In this document: one piece after another, positions 22,801-35,200 of the stretch
Layout of the letters: every line of letters starts with the position of its first letter
How positions within the stretch are numbered: position 1 is the first letter of the stretch
Origin: Lycium barbarum
Taxonomy: Eukaryota; Streptophyta; Magnoliopsida; Solanales; Solanaceae
Reading direction: 5' to 3'
Assembly (NCBI RefSeq): GCF_019175385.1
Contig: NC_083340.1
Location: 23,634,336-23,698,335 of the forward strand
Length of the DNA stretch: 64,000 nt
Notes under the pieces: generated by a model
What the model was told of the DNA's origin: nothing
The model's input: the letters and a program-made list of their open reading frames with translations, nothing else
The model's database searches: none
Position numbers and translations under genes: made by a program

Positions 22801-25800
22801 GGCCGAACTGGTCCTATAGTAACACAGGTCAGTTTTATGGATACTGTATGTCTCCATTTTCTGCTAGTCTCGTGGAATTTGTGGCGTCATTGTGGTTTAA
22901 GTTGGTCCTATTACATAGCAGAGCATCGATGTTTATACAGTGCATATAAGTAAGTAAGCTGTATCTGTATTTAAGTAGCGTGAAATGAATTCTCAACAAG
23001 AGTGCTCGATACAACCTGAAAAAGCTCGATGGAGAGTTGCTTAAGTCCTGAAAAAGAGTGTAACATAAGCTAGGTGTTTTGCGTTGCTTAGCTAGCGTTT
23101 AAATTTTGGGCATTAAGGCACTAAGTGTACGGCTCATTGCCCATGTGTGTCTGCTTGTAGTGATTTTCGTGAACATAACATAATGGTTATGAAAGGGATT
23201 ATTTGTACAAAGAAGTAAACATTATGGATCAATGTATTTGTGACTATGAATGAGAATTAGAAATTTAGTAAAAGAAAGTAGTTAAATGCTCTTCACAAAC
23301 GTAAAATTGCTTTTTTGCATCTGAATAAAAAATGTTGTTGTTGTTTTTTTTTTTTTTTTGTGAGAAGGTAACAGTTGTATCTATAGACTAAACCGGCACA
23401 TAGGTTGTGCTGAGAACCATATTTACATCAGGCAAAAGGAAAACAGTGATCCAACATTCTAACAAGATCCTAGAATATCTCTAATGGACTCAGTATCTTC
23501 TGGATAAATCTGCTTACACCAGAAACAAAAAAATCTAATGCAATTCAGTTTGATCTTTTGTACTTCGTTGCTGCTGTCCTCAAAACACCTTGAATTCCTT
23601 TCTTTCCAAATTGTCCACCAGATGCAGGCTGGAACAATCCTCCATTTATCTCTGTCTGCAGCTCCTACTCCTGCCTCCTCCCAGCTATATAGTACTTGAG
23701 TAATCTTGTTTGGCATTACCCAAGACAAGCCCCTAAGGTTAACAAAAATCCTCCAAAGCTGGTCTGTTATCTTGCATTGTAAAAATAGATGGCTGACTGT
23801 TTCAGTCTCTTCACCACATAGATAGCATCTGGAACAAAGAGAGAACTTCCTCTTTTTAAGATTTTCCTGAGTCAAAGCAGCTTCCCTTGCCAACAACCAA
23901 GTGAAACATGCTACTTTGTATGGTATTTTCACTTTCCATATATGCTTCCAAGGCCAATGTTGCACCTGTTGATTACCTTGGTTCAAAAGTTTGTATGCTG
24001 AATTCACTCTAAATATGCCTTTACCGTCTTCTTTCCACCATAGTTTATCTACTCCATCATGAGTGCCTTTGAACTCTTCCAACTTTTTTAAAGAATTCAG
24101 TCAGTGTATCAATTTCCCAGTCATTAAAATTCCTCCTAAACTGAGTGTTCCATCCTTGAGGAGTCCATGTTTCAGCTACAGTCTCTTGTTGATGTACGAC
24201 CAGCCCATAAATGTCAGGAAAGAGGTCCTTCAAACTTCTATTGTCCAACCATTTATCCTCTCAAAAGGATGTTTTATCTCCATTGTTTACCTTTACTGCT
24301 GTATGATTCCTCAAGAAAGGCCATAATACTCTTACAGATCTCCACAAACTAACTCCATAAGGAGTGAAATAAAAAAATAAAAAAAATTGCACTTCTCTAC
24401 ATTTTTCGCCTTTGACGACTTGATAAATTCTTTTAACAGTAAATTTATCTCATGGAGCGACTTTGCAATAAAATGGTAAGGACCACGAGGCTTAAAATTT
24501 AAGACTTTAGAGAAATCAATCAAGCTGTTGAGTATTATTATTTACTCCCTAATTTTAGTGAAGCGCATAATCAGTTAAAGTTAATGAGATGTTTCGAACT
24601 AAAGAAGACCCCGTGTATTTATTATTCTTTATTTAGAGTTGAATTTAGATATGAGATATTAGATATTTATAAACCTGTCAAATCAGTTAACTAAAAATGA
24701 ATCATGAGGTGGAGGGTTGTAATTATATAACTCTCCGTGGGTGTGTGTTGGTGACTTGGTGGAGGATCTTAGTGGCTAAAGTGAGAATGTTTACACTTCA
24801 GCTGTACCTTGATTTGGACCACTTGCTTTGTTACCTATATATTGCTGTTTGTGGGACTCTGGGGGTGCCCTAACTGTCGAAGAAGTTGGAGTAACTACTT
24901 TGTGATTTAAGGTTCCAGTCACAGCATATGCAACTTTTCGATCTGGCTATGCTTTGGTGGCAGAATACCTGATAGCTATGCTGGTGAAAGTTAGAAGGTA
25001 CCCGGTGTGTAGGTTAAAGTATGCGTAAGTTGGCTAGGATATTATCTTTAACGAAATAAAAATACTTTGGGAGAGTGAACATATTCATTTTCTCTTTGAG
25101 CAGGTATTTCGTGGGGTGGGGTTCTTTTCAGTTTTTGCGTGAGCATCATGCTCTTGAGTGTGTTTTAATGATTCGTATAAACTAATTAATTTTTAATTCA
25201 GTTTTTCTGAACTTTACTAGATCTACTCTGTCTTAGACACTAGCCTAAGAACATCGCCTTTAGCTAAATCTATTTAATGCGATGTGTCAGCTCTGATATA
25301 TGGATCGCTTCTCTCTCTCTTTCCTTGTTCCCTCTCAGATGACAAAGGTAATGCAAGTACCCCTGTCATATGCTGAGGATATCATTGGTATTGGTGGAGC
25401 CAATATAGCATATATTCGCCGCACAAGTGGGGCAATTCTTACTGTGCAAGAGAGCAGAGGCTTACCTGAAGAGATAACTATAGAGATTAAGGGTACCTCG
25501 TCAGAGGTTCAAACAGCCGAACAGCTTATTCAGGTATGGAGCTCATCTTTGATGGTCAGACCCATCCTCCCTGCACCTCACTTTGCTTTTTATATATTCT
25601 GTGGACACAAGTAATTTGTAGTTTCATACGAGTCTATAGCAGGCGATCATGGTCCTTTAGCTGGTCGTTATTCGTTCATGTGTTTACTCTACCAGATTAT
25701 ATTCCCTCTGGAACTTTTTTCATTGGACCTATTACAAAAGATCAAAATATGTTGACATTTTTTGGTAGTTTTTGTGCGTTGAGAGCAAAACTTTGTGGTC

Positions 25801-26542
25801 ATAAACTGTCTGCAAATTTAGGTTGTTGCAATCTATATACATGGATTATACTCCATGTTTGGGAGAGGAACTCTAGGTGGGTTCGGTAGATAAATCTAGT
25901 ATGGATGAGGAATACCTGACAAGTACGTTTCGACTTAGAATTTAAGGAGTTTGTTCTATTTGTTACCAAGGGGCCTATTTGGTTTATGGGTCTAAATTAA
26001 TCTGATCCTTTTGATTAACTTAGTTTTATAAGCAGAATTATTTTATTATTTTGATTAAATTGATTAATCTTTTGTCAGTTTTATCTAAATAAGTCAGAAA
26101 TAGATGTACAATCAAAACCAAACATTGAGTTAGGTATAAAAGAAATTAGAAGTTATCCAGCCATATCTTCTCACTTTTTCTGATTTATCACTACTTTGAG
26201 GCCTCCTTGTTACAGGATATGGTCGGCTCTACGTGTTTCATTAAAACATTGGGAGAAACTAAATGTTAAAGGATAAAAATGATAAATAAGATCAGAAGAC
26301 GAGAAAAAATGTTGGTAAAAGCACGACTCAACTAGCTTATGCTTATTTATTCACTTGTTTTTGCGCAGGAGTTCATTAACACCCACAAAGAGCCAGCCCC
26401 GAGCATATATGGGACGGGTGAGCCTGGATTTGGTTCTTTTTCACGTTTCGGTGACTCTTATTCGTCATCTTCATTTCAATCTCAGCGTTTAGGGGGTTAT
26501 GGATCTTCTAATATAGGAGGATACAACAGTTTTAGATACTAA
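16865..26542 (+). CDS. Triple-KH RNA-binding protein, PEPPER/FLK/HEN4 type
   Basis: Exons 16865-17224, 19630-19879, 22332-22480, 22552-22827, 25339-25533 and 26369-26542 join in phase to 467 aa. Family knowledge: these nuclear poly(C)-binding-like proteins act on pre-mRNA processing; PEPPER and FLK affect flowering through FLC, and HEN4 acts with HUA factors in floral identity. Seen: an acidic/Pro-rich N-terminus, '[16 protein letters not shown]', KH1 with GRKG at 90-93, KH2 with GKHG at 181-184, a Ser-rich linker (254-345), and KH3 with '[18 protein letters not shown]' (GIGG at 362-365). A Gly/Ser/Tyr tail ends 'GGYNSFRY'. All three GXXG loops are intact, so RNA binding is plausible for each. 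Resemblance is closest to PEPPER (for example '[16 protein letters not shown]', '[15 protein letters not shown]'). Introns total about 8.3 kb and hold SINE, MITE and LINE pieces. Confidence 0.94.
17335..17567. mobile_element. Stowaway MITE in KH gene intron 1, 233 bp
   Basis: It begins CTCCCTCCGTTCACTTTTAC and ends with the complement (AAAAATGAACGGAGGAAG), followed by TA. It is noncoding. The left TA of the target pair appears mutated. Confidence 0.8.
18887..19022. mobile_element. Tourist-like MITE in KH gene intron 1, 136 bp
   Basis: The ends GATTGTTTGG and CCAAACAACCCC are inverted copies flanked by TTA on each side (18884-18886 and 19023-19025). It has the same terminal style as the MITE at 8380. 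Confidence 0.7.
20080..20150 (+). mobile_element. TS/SolS-like SINE fragment in KH intron 2
   Basis: A phrase containing TCTCAATCCCAAGCTAGTTG and then GTCGGCTATATGAAT is, from memory, the hallmark body sequence of Solanaceae TS/SolS SINEs. The tRNA-like head and 3' tail are missing, so it is a small decayed piece. Confidence 0.5.
20151..22331 (+). other. Remainder of KH gene intron 2
   Basis: No convincing gene. An 88-codon open frame at 21497-21763 is Trp/Gly-rich with no family resemblance and is taken as chance. The intron ends at a clean TTTCACAG acceptor at 22331. Confidence 0.6.
23342..24360 (-). mobile_element. 5'-truncated LINE with RNase-H/zf-RVT end, in KH intron 4
   Basis: Read right to left, the frame starts near 24358 ('[14 protein letters not shown]'). 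It continues as '[19 protein letters not shown]' with one stop near 24263, then shifts frame near 24075 into a 207-codon stretch ending at 23459. That stretch contains '[22 protein letters not shown]', '[20 protein letters not shown]' and '[18 protein letters not shown]', the reverse-transcriptase zinc-binding region of plant non-LTR retrotransposons. An oligo-T tract at 23346-23359 is the poly(A) tail in this orientation. The endonuclease and most of the reverse transcriptase are absent. It lies antisense to the host gene. The target duplication is unclear because both flanks are A/T-rich. Confidence 0.9.
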
Positions 26543-27110
26543 GCGCGGGTAGCCTTTTGGAACAGTTCGTGGAAAAAGTTCTCTTTACAACTTTTGGAAC
26601 CCTACTTTAGGATGGATTCATGTATGTAATTAACTTACTCAAATTTTAATGAAAAGTTAGTATTGGAACTTAAAATGTTTGGTACTTTTTCTGGATCAAG
26701 GAAATCCTCATTAGAGTTGTGACTTTGGTACTAAATCTAACCTTTTATCTAGAAAATTTTACAATTAAGTCAGTCATATTTATTTTAACTATTCAAATAT
26801 AATTCTTATGATGTCTCTATCAATAAAACTTTTAACCATTACTTTCCTACTACATTCATACAGTACACAAGTTATATTAACATACTGAACTCTTATTTGC
26901 TTGTAGAAAGTTTTGTTTTGGAATTAAATTTATTTCTTTTCCTTGTGGACTGTGATATGACAATTTAGAAGCAACAATGGCTTTCCTCGACCGTTAAATG
27001 TTCAGTTTATGTATCGACTCTTCTAGTTAGCGGCATATGATATATAAATGGGAAACCATTAGGCTAAGTTTAATTTGGAGGGACAAGGTATCAGTTATAT
27101 AATAGGAAAT
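26543..27110. other. KH gene 3' flank
   Basis: Presumed 3' UTR with an AATGAAA-type signal near 26648, then AT-rich intergenic DNA without recognised features. Confidence 0.4.
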
Positions 27111-27116
27111 CAGGGT

Positions 27117-29267
27117 TAAGGCATACCCCTGAACTTTATCTCAAGTTCCAGCGATACAATTTACCTTTACGGATCTTTATAGCGGTTCTGTTACCCCCGA
27201 ACTATTTTAAAGTGTAACAAACACACCCTTCAATGCTGAAGTGGCATAGAGTGTGTGCTCACTCTTGGAGGTACGTGAGAGACGAAAAATAAATCATATT
27301 TTTGATTAATATGGACACATGTCCTTTTTTAACTGGACACTTTTATAATTAATTAGTATACATAATTAATTATGATTAATTAATATGCAATTTCAAATTT
27401 ATCATCTTCTTCAAAGAAAAAGCTCAATTTTTTTTTATCCAATCTCCTCCCGCACTCAATCGCAAGAGCTCAAATTTGAGTTACAACTTCCTCACAATTT
27501 CGTGAACAAATCCCAACCACCAATTTCTTCAAACAGATACTGAATCAACAAAACTCATTTTCATATTTCTTTTTCGAAGCTTCAAACCCTAACAATGGCT
27601 TCCAATTTCTTTTTGAGCCATGGTTAACGCAGTTCAACTTTCAAACAATCAATTTCCAATGATTTCGATTTCAACATATTTTGGGCCAGATTTAAAAGAA
27701 GAAATTTAGCTCTCGTTTTTTCATAGATTTTGGGAGCATATTTTGAAGATTTGTTTTCAAATCTTTGTTTGGCTATAAAATTTTGACAGATTTTGAAAAC
27801 AAATCTTCAAATCTCAAATTCTGGATCAAACCTGTTTTTAGGCCAAGATCTATGTTTTTGCATTTTCAAAACTTTTAAAAATTACCCCAAACTTTTGTAT
27901 TTTATAAAAAAGTCTCATCTATTTATGACTCAACTAATTCTATCTCCATGTTCCTCCATTAAAGTCATATCTATCATGTTTCCACAATTAAAACAGTCTC
28001 TTCTATAAAGTCAACGAGCTAAGTTGTGCCCAAAGAGTAGAAGAAGAAACTCTAGGAAAAATTGCTCTGCCAACTGTAGAAATATGTTGCGAAGATAAAA
28101 ATTTGAAGGTAATTTGCTAGGATCTGCTAATGTTTTGCTTGATTTGTATGATTTTGCTTCATATTTGTTTTGCTTGATTTGTATGAATTTTTCTTCAGAT
28201 ATTATTTTATTATCAGTTTTGTTGAATTACGTTCCATACAAAGGAATGCAACATCATTTGCAGGACTACAGAGGGAGCCTAAGAACGAGAAAGAGCTATT
28301 TAACTGTAGACACGCCTCTCTATGTAACTGAAAGAACTTTTGGTGCATGAAAAAGTAGATTCAGAAAACTACGACAAGGCATGAACAACTATGAATTTGA
28401 CACGCATGTGAAAAAGTAGTTGTTTGTGCCGTATTACATAATTTTTTGCATGAACACCAAAGCGGTGATGGAATATGAACATGATGATATGGTTGTTGAT
28501 GAAACTGCCGAACAATTGACTCAGAGTAACAATGTTGATTCATCTTCTTGATCATCTGATCTGGAAATGCATGCTCGTCGTGAAGAGATTGTTCTTACAA
28601 TGTGGAAAGATTATATTAAAGAATAGCTAGTTACTACCGTTGTTGTTTTTTTTCCTTGCACGGATGGATTTTTGTATTGTTATTTGAACTGTAGTAGCTA
28701 GTACGCGTGTTATTAGAAGTTGTTATCAAAAAATTATGTTCTGCATAATTTGAAATTAGCAAGTATGTATGTTTTGTATGGTTGGGCATTCTTGATAGTT
28801 TTTAGAACTTATTGGTATAAGTAATGTTTCATGTTTTCCAAAATAAAAAGTGAAATATATTTTGAAAAATTATGGCCAAACACATTTTCAAAACTTGAAA
28901 AACTTCATCCAAATAAAGTTTTTCAAACTCTTTTTGGGAATCTATGGCCAAATACTAGCTTAGGTTTGGGGGTGATTTTAGTGAAGGATCGAAGAGGGCC
29001 AGAGTGTTGTAAGCATCGGGTAATTTTTTGTCTGGGTAATATTATGAACATGTTAAAAAATTAAAGGGAAAAGGAATGGGATGGGGCCACTGCTCATAAA
29101 AAAACGCATGTATGCATCGCTTCTAATACAAGTGGGGTTTGGGTCCACGTTATTTTAGCACATAAGATGCAAAGAAATACAGAGAAAAAAGTTTTGCGGG
29201 ATAATAGAACGTAAAGGTAAAGTGTGTCGCTGGAACTTCGGGTAAAGTTCAGGGTACTTATGCCTTA
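27117..29267 (+). mobile_element. Decayed PIF/Harbinger element, about 2.15 kb
   Basis: The two ends are inverted copies over about 55 bp: GGCATACCCCTGAACTTTAT at the left, and the complement of GGCATAAGTACCCTGAACTT at the right. The copies go on through GTTCCAGCGA and TTTACCTTTACG. Flanking bases are TTAA on the left and TTA on the right, compatible with a slightly mutated 3-bp TWA target duplication. The transposase remnant at 28250-28625 supports the superfamily. Confidence 0.8.
28250..28625 (+). pseudogene. Harbinger (HARBI1-like) transposase C-terminal remnant
   Basis: The pieces lie in several frames. One frame reads 'EPKNEKELFNCRHASLCN' and another 'VTERTFGA'. After a stop come 'SRFRKLRQGMNNYEFDTHV' and, further on, 'YYIIFCMNTKAVMEY' (the decayed 'VLHNF' region). 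A tail reads 'DDMVVDETAEQLTQSNNVD' and 'ARREEIVLTMWKDYIKE'. The order matches the end of plant PIF/Harbinger transposases (ELFN.RH.SLRNV.ERTFG...LHNF...MW.DY). Frameshifts and stops make it non-functional. Confidence 0.75.
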
Positions 29268-30015
29268 TTGAAAGTACTAACAAACTCAAAGGAGTTCATA
29301 TTGCTGAATGGTAACACAAATTGGAGCTAGTACTGTAAACGTCACTGAAACGAAACCCCGGCATGTATCATATTAAATTAGATGTTTAGGCTAGGCTTGC
29401 AACTATGTTTATCGAATGCTTTAACTTCGAATAATAAATGAAGGAAGCTGTAGAAGTCCAAACCGTCCTAATACTATTAAGTTCGCTTTGCATAATTTAG
29501 TACCACCACTGACTTTTGCAGAAACTGAACTGTTTTTTCCACTAGTATGCTCAGATGTTTTCTTTTCCTGATCAAGGGAAGACACGGTTGAGCTACTGAG
29601 CTTGTAGTAACCTTAAACTTTTATTTAATTCATTAATCATTTTGAATTCATTTGTTGGAAAATGATTAATGATTAGTGACTATGAATATAGTCAAGGGGG
29701 TTCAATTGAATTCATTTGTTGGAAAATTAATATATATGACGAATTAATTAATTCCTTAACATATTCTAATGTAGTGGTAATGAGATTTTAAAATTTTCAT
29801 TAGGTTACAAGTTCAAATCATCCTAAGCGTTACGCTAGTTTTTGAATCCCTATATGAATTATTGGATTCTCCCACCTGCATATGTTTCATCATATGATTG
29901 TGTAAATAGCTACTAAAAAGGTGCATGCATGGCAAAGTAAGTTTTACGACTATATACCATTCTGATTTGAAAAGTCATTGGTAATATATGTTTCTTATTG
30001 TGAAGTGTTGACAAG
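29268..30015. other. Intergenic spacer between two transposons
   Basis: No gene. A word TTGAATTCATTTGTTGGAAA occurs twice (about 29643 and 29707), a small local duplication. Otherwise nothing was recognised. Confidence 0.5.
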
Positions 30016-30020
30016 TATAG

Positions 30021-32187
30021 TGTAACATCCCGTAAATCCGAATTAGGTATGAATCTAGTATAAAGGTGATATTTTAGCTATACGAATCTATTTGGGATGA
30101 ACTCGGGTGATAAACAGTCGTTTTGAAGTCAAACCAAAAAGTGAAGTTCTTAAGGCCTTCTAAATTCGTCTAAGTCTAGGATAGTATGTACTTATGGCCT
30201 GTTTTCGGGTACTTGCGTTAGGATTTTGTGAAACCTTCCTTCTTGAAAGTTGTATCCCTTTGAAATACCTTTCCAACGGTATATTATGGGGGTCAAGGGG
30301 ACATCTGTATAAAAAGTTATGGCCATTTTACTGAAGGAGTACAGAGCAGTCCGTTCACTGGTCATGTTATACGAACTACTTATACGGCCCATATAATTTT
30401 ATACGGACCGTATAAGTCGTCCATACTTCACGAAACCTCAACCTGACGTTCTGTTTTGTGCCATGATAAAATATGGTCATATTATACGGACCGTATAACT
30501 TTATACGGACCGTATAATATGTCCATATAATTTCCGCCTCACTTTTGTATTAATTCAAGCCTTGAGTTCTTTTATTTCATTATTCACAATTCCAAGCCCT
30601 AGCAACAATCCAAAACATCAAGGTAAGTCAATCTAAACCCTTCCACCTCAATTCTAACATATACTCTAATAATCTAAGCAAGAAATCATTGTTCCTAAAT
30701 TAGGGTTTTCAAGAAAACCCATCTCAAGGTTCAAGAATTCAAGATTTTGGAAATCTTCTTCAAAGTTAAAATCTTTAATTCAAGTTTGGAGCATTACCAG
30801 GTATGTAGAGTTACTATCTACGAGTGGGAACATCATTGTTCTTCCCCACGCCTCATAATCCATAAATTATGATTCTCTACTAAAACTAGGGTTTCTATAC
30901 CATGCTCATGATAACCCTAGGTCCATGTCCATGATTATATTATGTATGAATTATTATAATTCCATCATTGAGTTCTTAATATTTCTTTATGATTATTCAG
31001 AATCCGTCCGTAATCCATGAAAACCCATATCTTGTATTCCATGGGTTCTTGCATGCATGTTTTTAAATAAAAATGTTTATTTCATGAATATCCTACATGT
31101 CTACAAGTTTTCATGCAATTGTATTATATAACTATCTTCATGCCATGACTCAAGATACATACATGCTAAATACAAGTTATTTCATGAAACCATGTTTACA
31201 AGTTATTTTATGAAACCATGTTTACAAGTTATTTCGTGAAATCATGATTACAAGGCAAGTACAAGTTAATTCACGAAAATCATGGGCTTCTTAGCCAATT
31301 ATATCATGTTCATGTTTTTGGGAGTTGCACGAATTACCAAGAAGGCTCAGATAGCCTGAAACTACGTAGCCACCGTAGGACAAGGATCGCTCCGCCCAGT
31401 TAGGACGATTTCCTTAATTTGACACTGAATGGATCCATCAGGCACGTTACCACCTTATACCCTGGCAAGGTATGGGGGCTCTGCTGGTCCGGCGAGGTAC
31501 CAGACTCCACGTACCCACGTGGTGATATCATGTTGTCGGTTTATGAAATGCTCTCCCTACTTATCATGTTTTACTTATGCTATATATATGCTCATGCTCA
31601 TGTTCATGTCCAGGTTTTCAGTTTTAGTTCTTATCATGTTATTCCATGTCCCATGTTATTTCTTCAGTTGCTTTACATACCAGTACATTCAATGTGTTGT
31701 CGTCCCCTTTTATTTGCCCGGGGGCCTGCATTTCACGATGCAGGTACTGCTTTACAGGACGACACATCTGCTCAGTAGGACAGCATTCGTATCAGCTTAT
31801 TGGTGAGCCCCATCTCATTCGGCGTTTAGTCAACTCTTTATTTAATGATTAGCTATGCATCTAAGGTATGCTGGGGGCTTTGTCCCAGTGAGTATGTTTT
31901 CCATGTTCAGACTTATGTTAGAGGTTTCATAGACTAGACAAGTCAGTTATGTCATGTCACACTTTCGGAGTCGTGTAGCCATTTTGGCTCATTCATGTTA
32001 TTTCCGCACTCATGTTTAAACAAGTATTATGACTTATTGCATTTTGTAAAGGCTTATCATGCATTCACATTATATTCCGCTCATGTTATGCTTCGTGATG
32101 ATTTAGCAAGCCATGTGGTTCGCTCGGTCACATGCAGTAAGGCAACGAGTGCCGTGTTTCGCCCAGGCCATGGTTCGGGGCGTGACA
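30021..32187 (+). repeat. 5' LTR, 2167 bp
   Basis: It begins TGTAAC and ends TGACA. Near its start it contains three copies of the odd palindrome ATACGG-A-CCGTAT (30401, 30484, 30503). Further in is a CATGTTTACAAGTTATTT tandem block (about 31190-31240). Open frames inside it (for example 31419-31778) recur in the other LTR and match no protein. Confidence 0.95.
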
Positions 32188-32204
32188 AAGCTTGGTATCA
32201 GAGC
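32188..32204 (+). promoter_or_regulatory. Primer-binding site
   Basis: TTGGTATCAGAGCCC immediately follows the left LTR, separated by a few bases. TGGTATCAGAGC is the complement of the 3' end of plant initiator-methionine tRNA. Confidence 0.85.
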
Positions 32205-35200
32205 CCTAGGTTCAGGTATCTTAAGGAGTCTATGAAACCGTGTCCAATGGGGTCACTTTTATATGTGTGTGGCGCCCACACATATAAAAAGTTGACCACC
32301 AAGACAATTAGAATTGTCTCACATCTTTCAACTCTAGATCGTGCATAAAGCTATGTTCTCATAAATCAGTCAGAGTCGTGTGTTATTTCTCATTCTACCG
32401 AATACGCCTCATCTCAATGGATGAGGAGATGTAAATCTAATCATTATCAATGTGTTGCTTTCAAATGGAGTCATCAGGAATTATTCTAACTCGTGCCAGG
32501 AAGCTTAGAGCAGTAAGTAGCATTCTTTTTCCATCGAATTCTAAACGTATCGAATGCGGAAGTGGCGAGAAGGAAATTCGAGGCTCAAGACTTGCTAAAT
32601 AGTGCATGGTGTGTTTATCAAGGGATAGTACCATTTGAAAGGCAAGTTTCGATATGGTAGTACACGTAGGTTATATACCCTATAGAATAAGTTTAATTGG
32701 ACTCTTTGACCATAGAGCTATAATATAAGGATGATGGTTCAGATTTAAGATCCCATGAGGTAACATGTTATGAAGTTAACCGCAGCAAGCATAAACTTCC
32801 ACGGTAGTTTTGAGCAGGAAATAGCCTAAGAGCCAACCACCTGTAATACTAGAAAGTCTCGACTTTTTTTAAGGATATATATATTTTTTCCATATTATCT
32901 ATGTACATAACTAGGAAGGGACTGATGCGATAAGAAAACCACAAGCAGACGATATTGAATTTTTTGTAGGGTTAGTTTTAAATTATATAAGCTTATTCAG
33001 ATCAGACCTAGAGAGTATGACATTAGTAAGTTACTACAAGAAGCAGATATTACTATGAAATAAAAGATATGACAATTCCCTCTTAGGTTATGTGATTAAG
33101 TATTTATCCCTGATGTGTATAGTATGCTATAATTTTGAAAGTGTATAGGGAGTTTGGGGTTAGTTGTTCCAATTCCTTGTTTGAGACCGATGAAATTTCC
33201 CTAAGTGTGATCCATGTCTATAGTTCAGAAAGATAGCATACAACCCTAGAATAGAGTCAGATAAGGAGGAGAAGTTAGAAATAACCTTATGCTTCACATT
33301 AGTACTCAGAGAAGAATTAGAGAATATGATGCTAGCAAGTGGTTAACAAAAGCATAGTAAGTAAGTTTGAGTAGATACAGTGAATTAGAAATTTTCAGCA
33401 GAGTTAGTAAAAATACGATTTGAGTCACTTAGTCAAGTTAGCACTATTAAGTGGGTAACTGTCTGAATACATCGAAGGCGTGTTAGAACCCAAAGGGTTT
33501 AAGTTAAATTTGAGGTATAGAAATTGGTGAAAGAAGAAAACATCTAAGCAGTATGAGAGCAAGCTATAGAAGAAAAGCCTTTAGGAGTTATCAGGAAAGA
33601 GTTTTCCTCAAGACTGACAAAGCTAGTATGCTAGTTATGTACATTAGAAACCAGTTCATTTAAGTAATCCAATTTTCTCAGTAAGTAAGACTTGCTTGAA
33701 GTAAGTCGAAGAAATGAGTCGTCAGTATGTTGGAGGAAATTAGCGAAACCACTAGATGACCACTTATTGCTAACTCAAGGGATCCACAGGCTTTAAACGG
33801 CAGTTTTTGAACTAAGGGGGAGATCGTGTGATAAGGTGCCAATATAGATTATGTGTTTCATTAGTTGATAGGTGTTAAGGAGATTATGTCAGAGGATCAC
33901 AGTTTCATGTAGCCAAGATAAGGTGCGTAGAATGTGATTTTTGTCATGCTGTTGAGATCAAGTACTAGGTAATTATGTTATGAGATAAAGTTCTAGATCG
34001 AAAGGCATATTTTAAGGGTATAACGGTTCCAATTCCAGAATAATTCATGCACTATGTAGTACCAATTCCCAAACGTACTCTACACATGCCTAGCATACCT
34101 ATCTTATGCCCTTGTTAAAGCTTTACACTCCATATTTAAGATACAAGAATTAAGACTCCATACGATATTAAGCTATGCAAGGGAATGTTCTTTCATGTTT
34201 CTCACATCAGGTTGTACTCATGTCCAAGGTTAAAGAACGCATTCATGTCTCACGTATTTATCTTGCTTTTATACCCATGATCACGTTCTAGCTCCTAAGT
34301 GATTTCTTATTATGATGTTGACGTTGATAAGGATCGAAGGGAAAGTAACATAATAGTTTAAAGACTGAGAATCCTATGGAATGCACACCTATTCCTTGGA
34401 CAAGAGGAGAATGCCTTAGGTGAATGACTTATTTCGACTCCAATGGTATACTGCCTATGTTTTCACGTACTCATGTCCACGATAGACTTATTTGAGCATC
34501 CATCTAAAGAAATAGTATAAAATGATGTTGGTAGGCAATAATGAGAGTAAGTCATGATGGATGTCCTATCCACGATTCTATGTAACACATGCTTATGTCC
34601 GTTTAGCTAATGTTTTACAATCATGATGACATGATCCCTTTCTCCTTTCGCTAAGTATCTATGCCTTCTTATGTTCAAGGTGACTATCTACCCATGTCTT
34701 AGATGCTCGAAAAACGAAGTATTCATGCCTATAATCCATTCTTTCATGAACCTTATTTATATAAAAAAAAAAAGGGCGTTTACTCACGGTGATAAGAGTT
34801 AGCTATGTTGAAACATGTCCCACTCTTTCGGTATATCTAAATCATAAAGGTAATGTTTTATCCATGCCTATGTCTCTCACTCAAGAGTGAATCCTACAAA
34901 TTGTGCTCCATGCAAGTCACACTTATGTCTTAGTCATACTTCAATGCTCATAAACTCAAGTCCATACGCCATGGTATGCTACCCATGTAAATGCCATGTT
35001 TCTCATGTACCCATATCCCATGTCCTGCTACTCACGTATTCATGTTTTATGCCATATTATTCTTGTTACCATGAATGTTACATGTTACGTCCTTCCGTTT
35101 GATGTACGCATGCCACATTTATGTTCTAAGACAAAGTGCCTCCTATGATTCGAACGAATGATTCCTCGCTCTTAATCCTTTATGATCCGCTCACGATAAT

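Noticed and set aside
25536..25889. 117-codon frame overlapping KH exon 5
   Set aside because: It reads a different frame from the KH3 coding exon and continues into the intron, so it is a shadow frame.
25965..26135. Possible MITE in KH intron 5 (GGGGCCTATTTGG left end)
   Set aside because: A right end (CCAAACATTGAG) is only weakly complementary and there is no matching TAA/TTA pair, so it is not listed as a feature.
31419..32348. Frames of 117-125 codons in the LTR and just after it
   Set aside because: The LTR frames recur in both LTRs as expected of a repeat, are Cys/Tyr/Ser-rich with no retroviral motif and are interrupted differently between the two copies. They are not genes.
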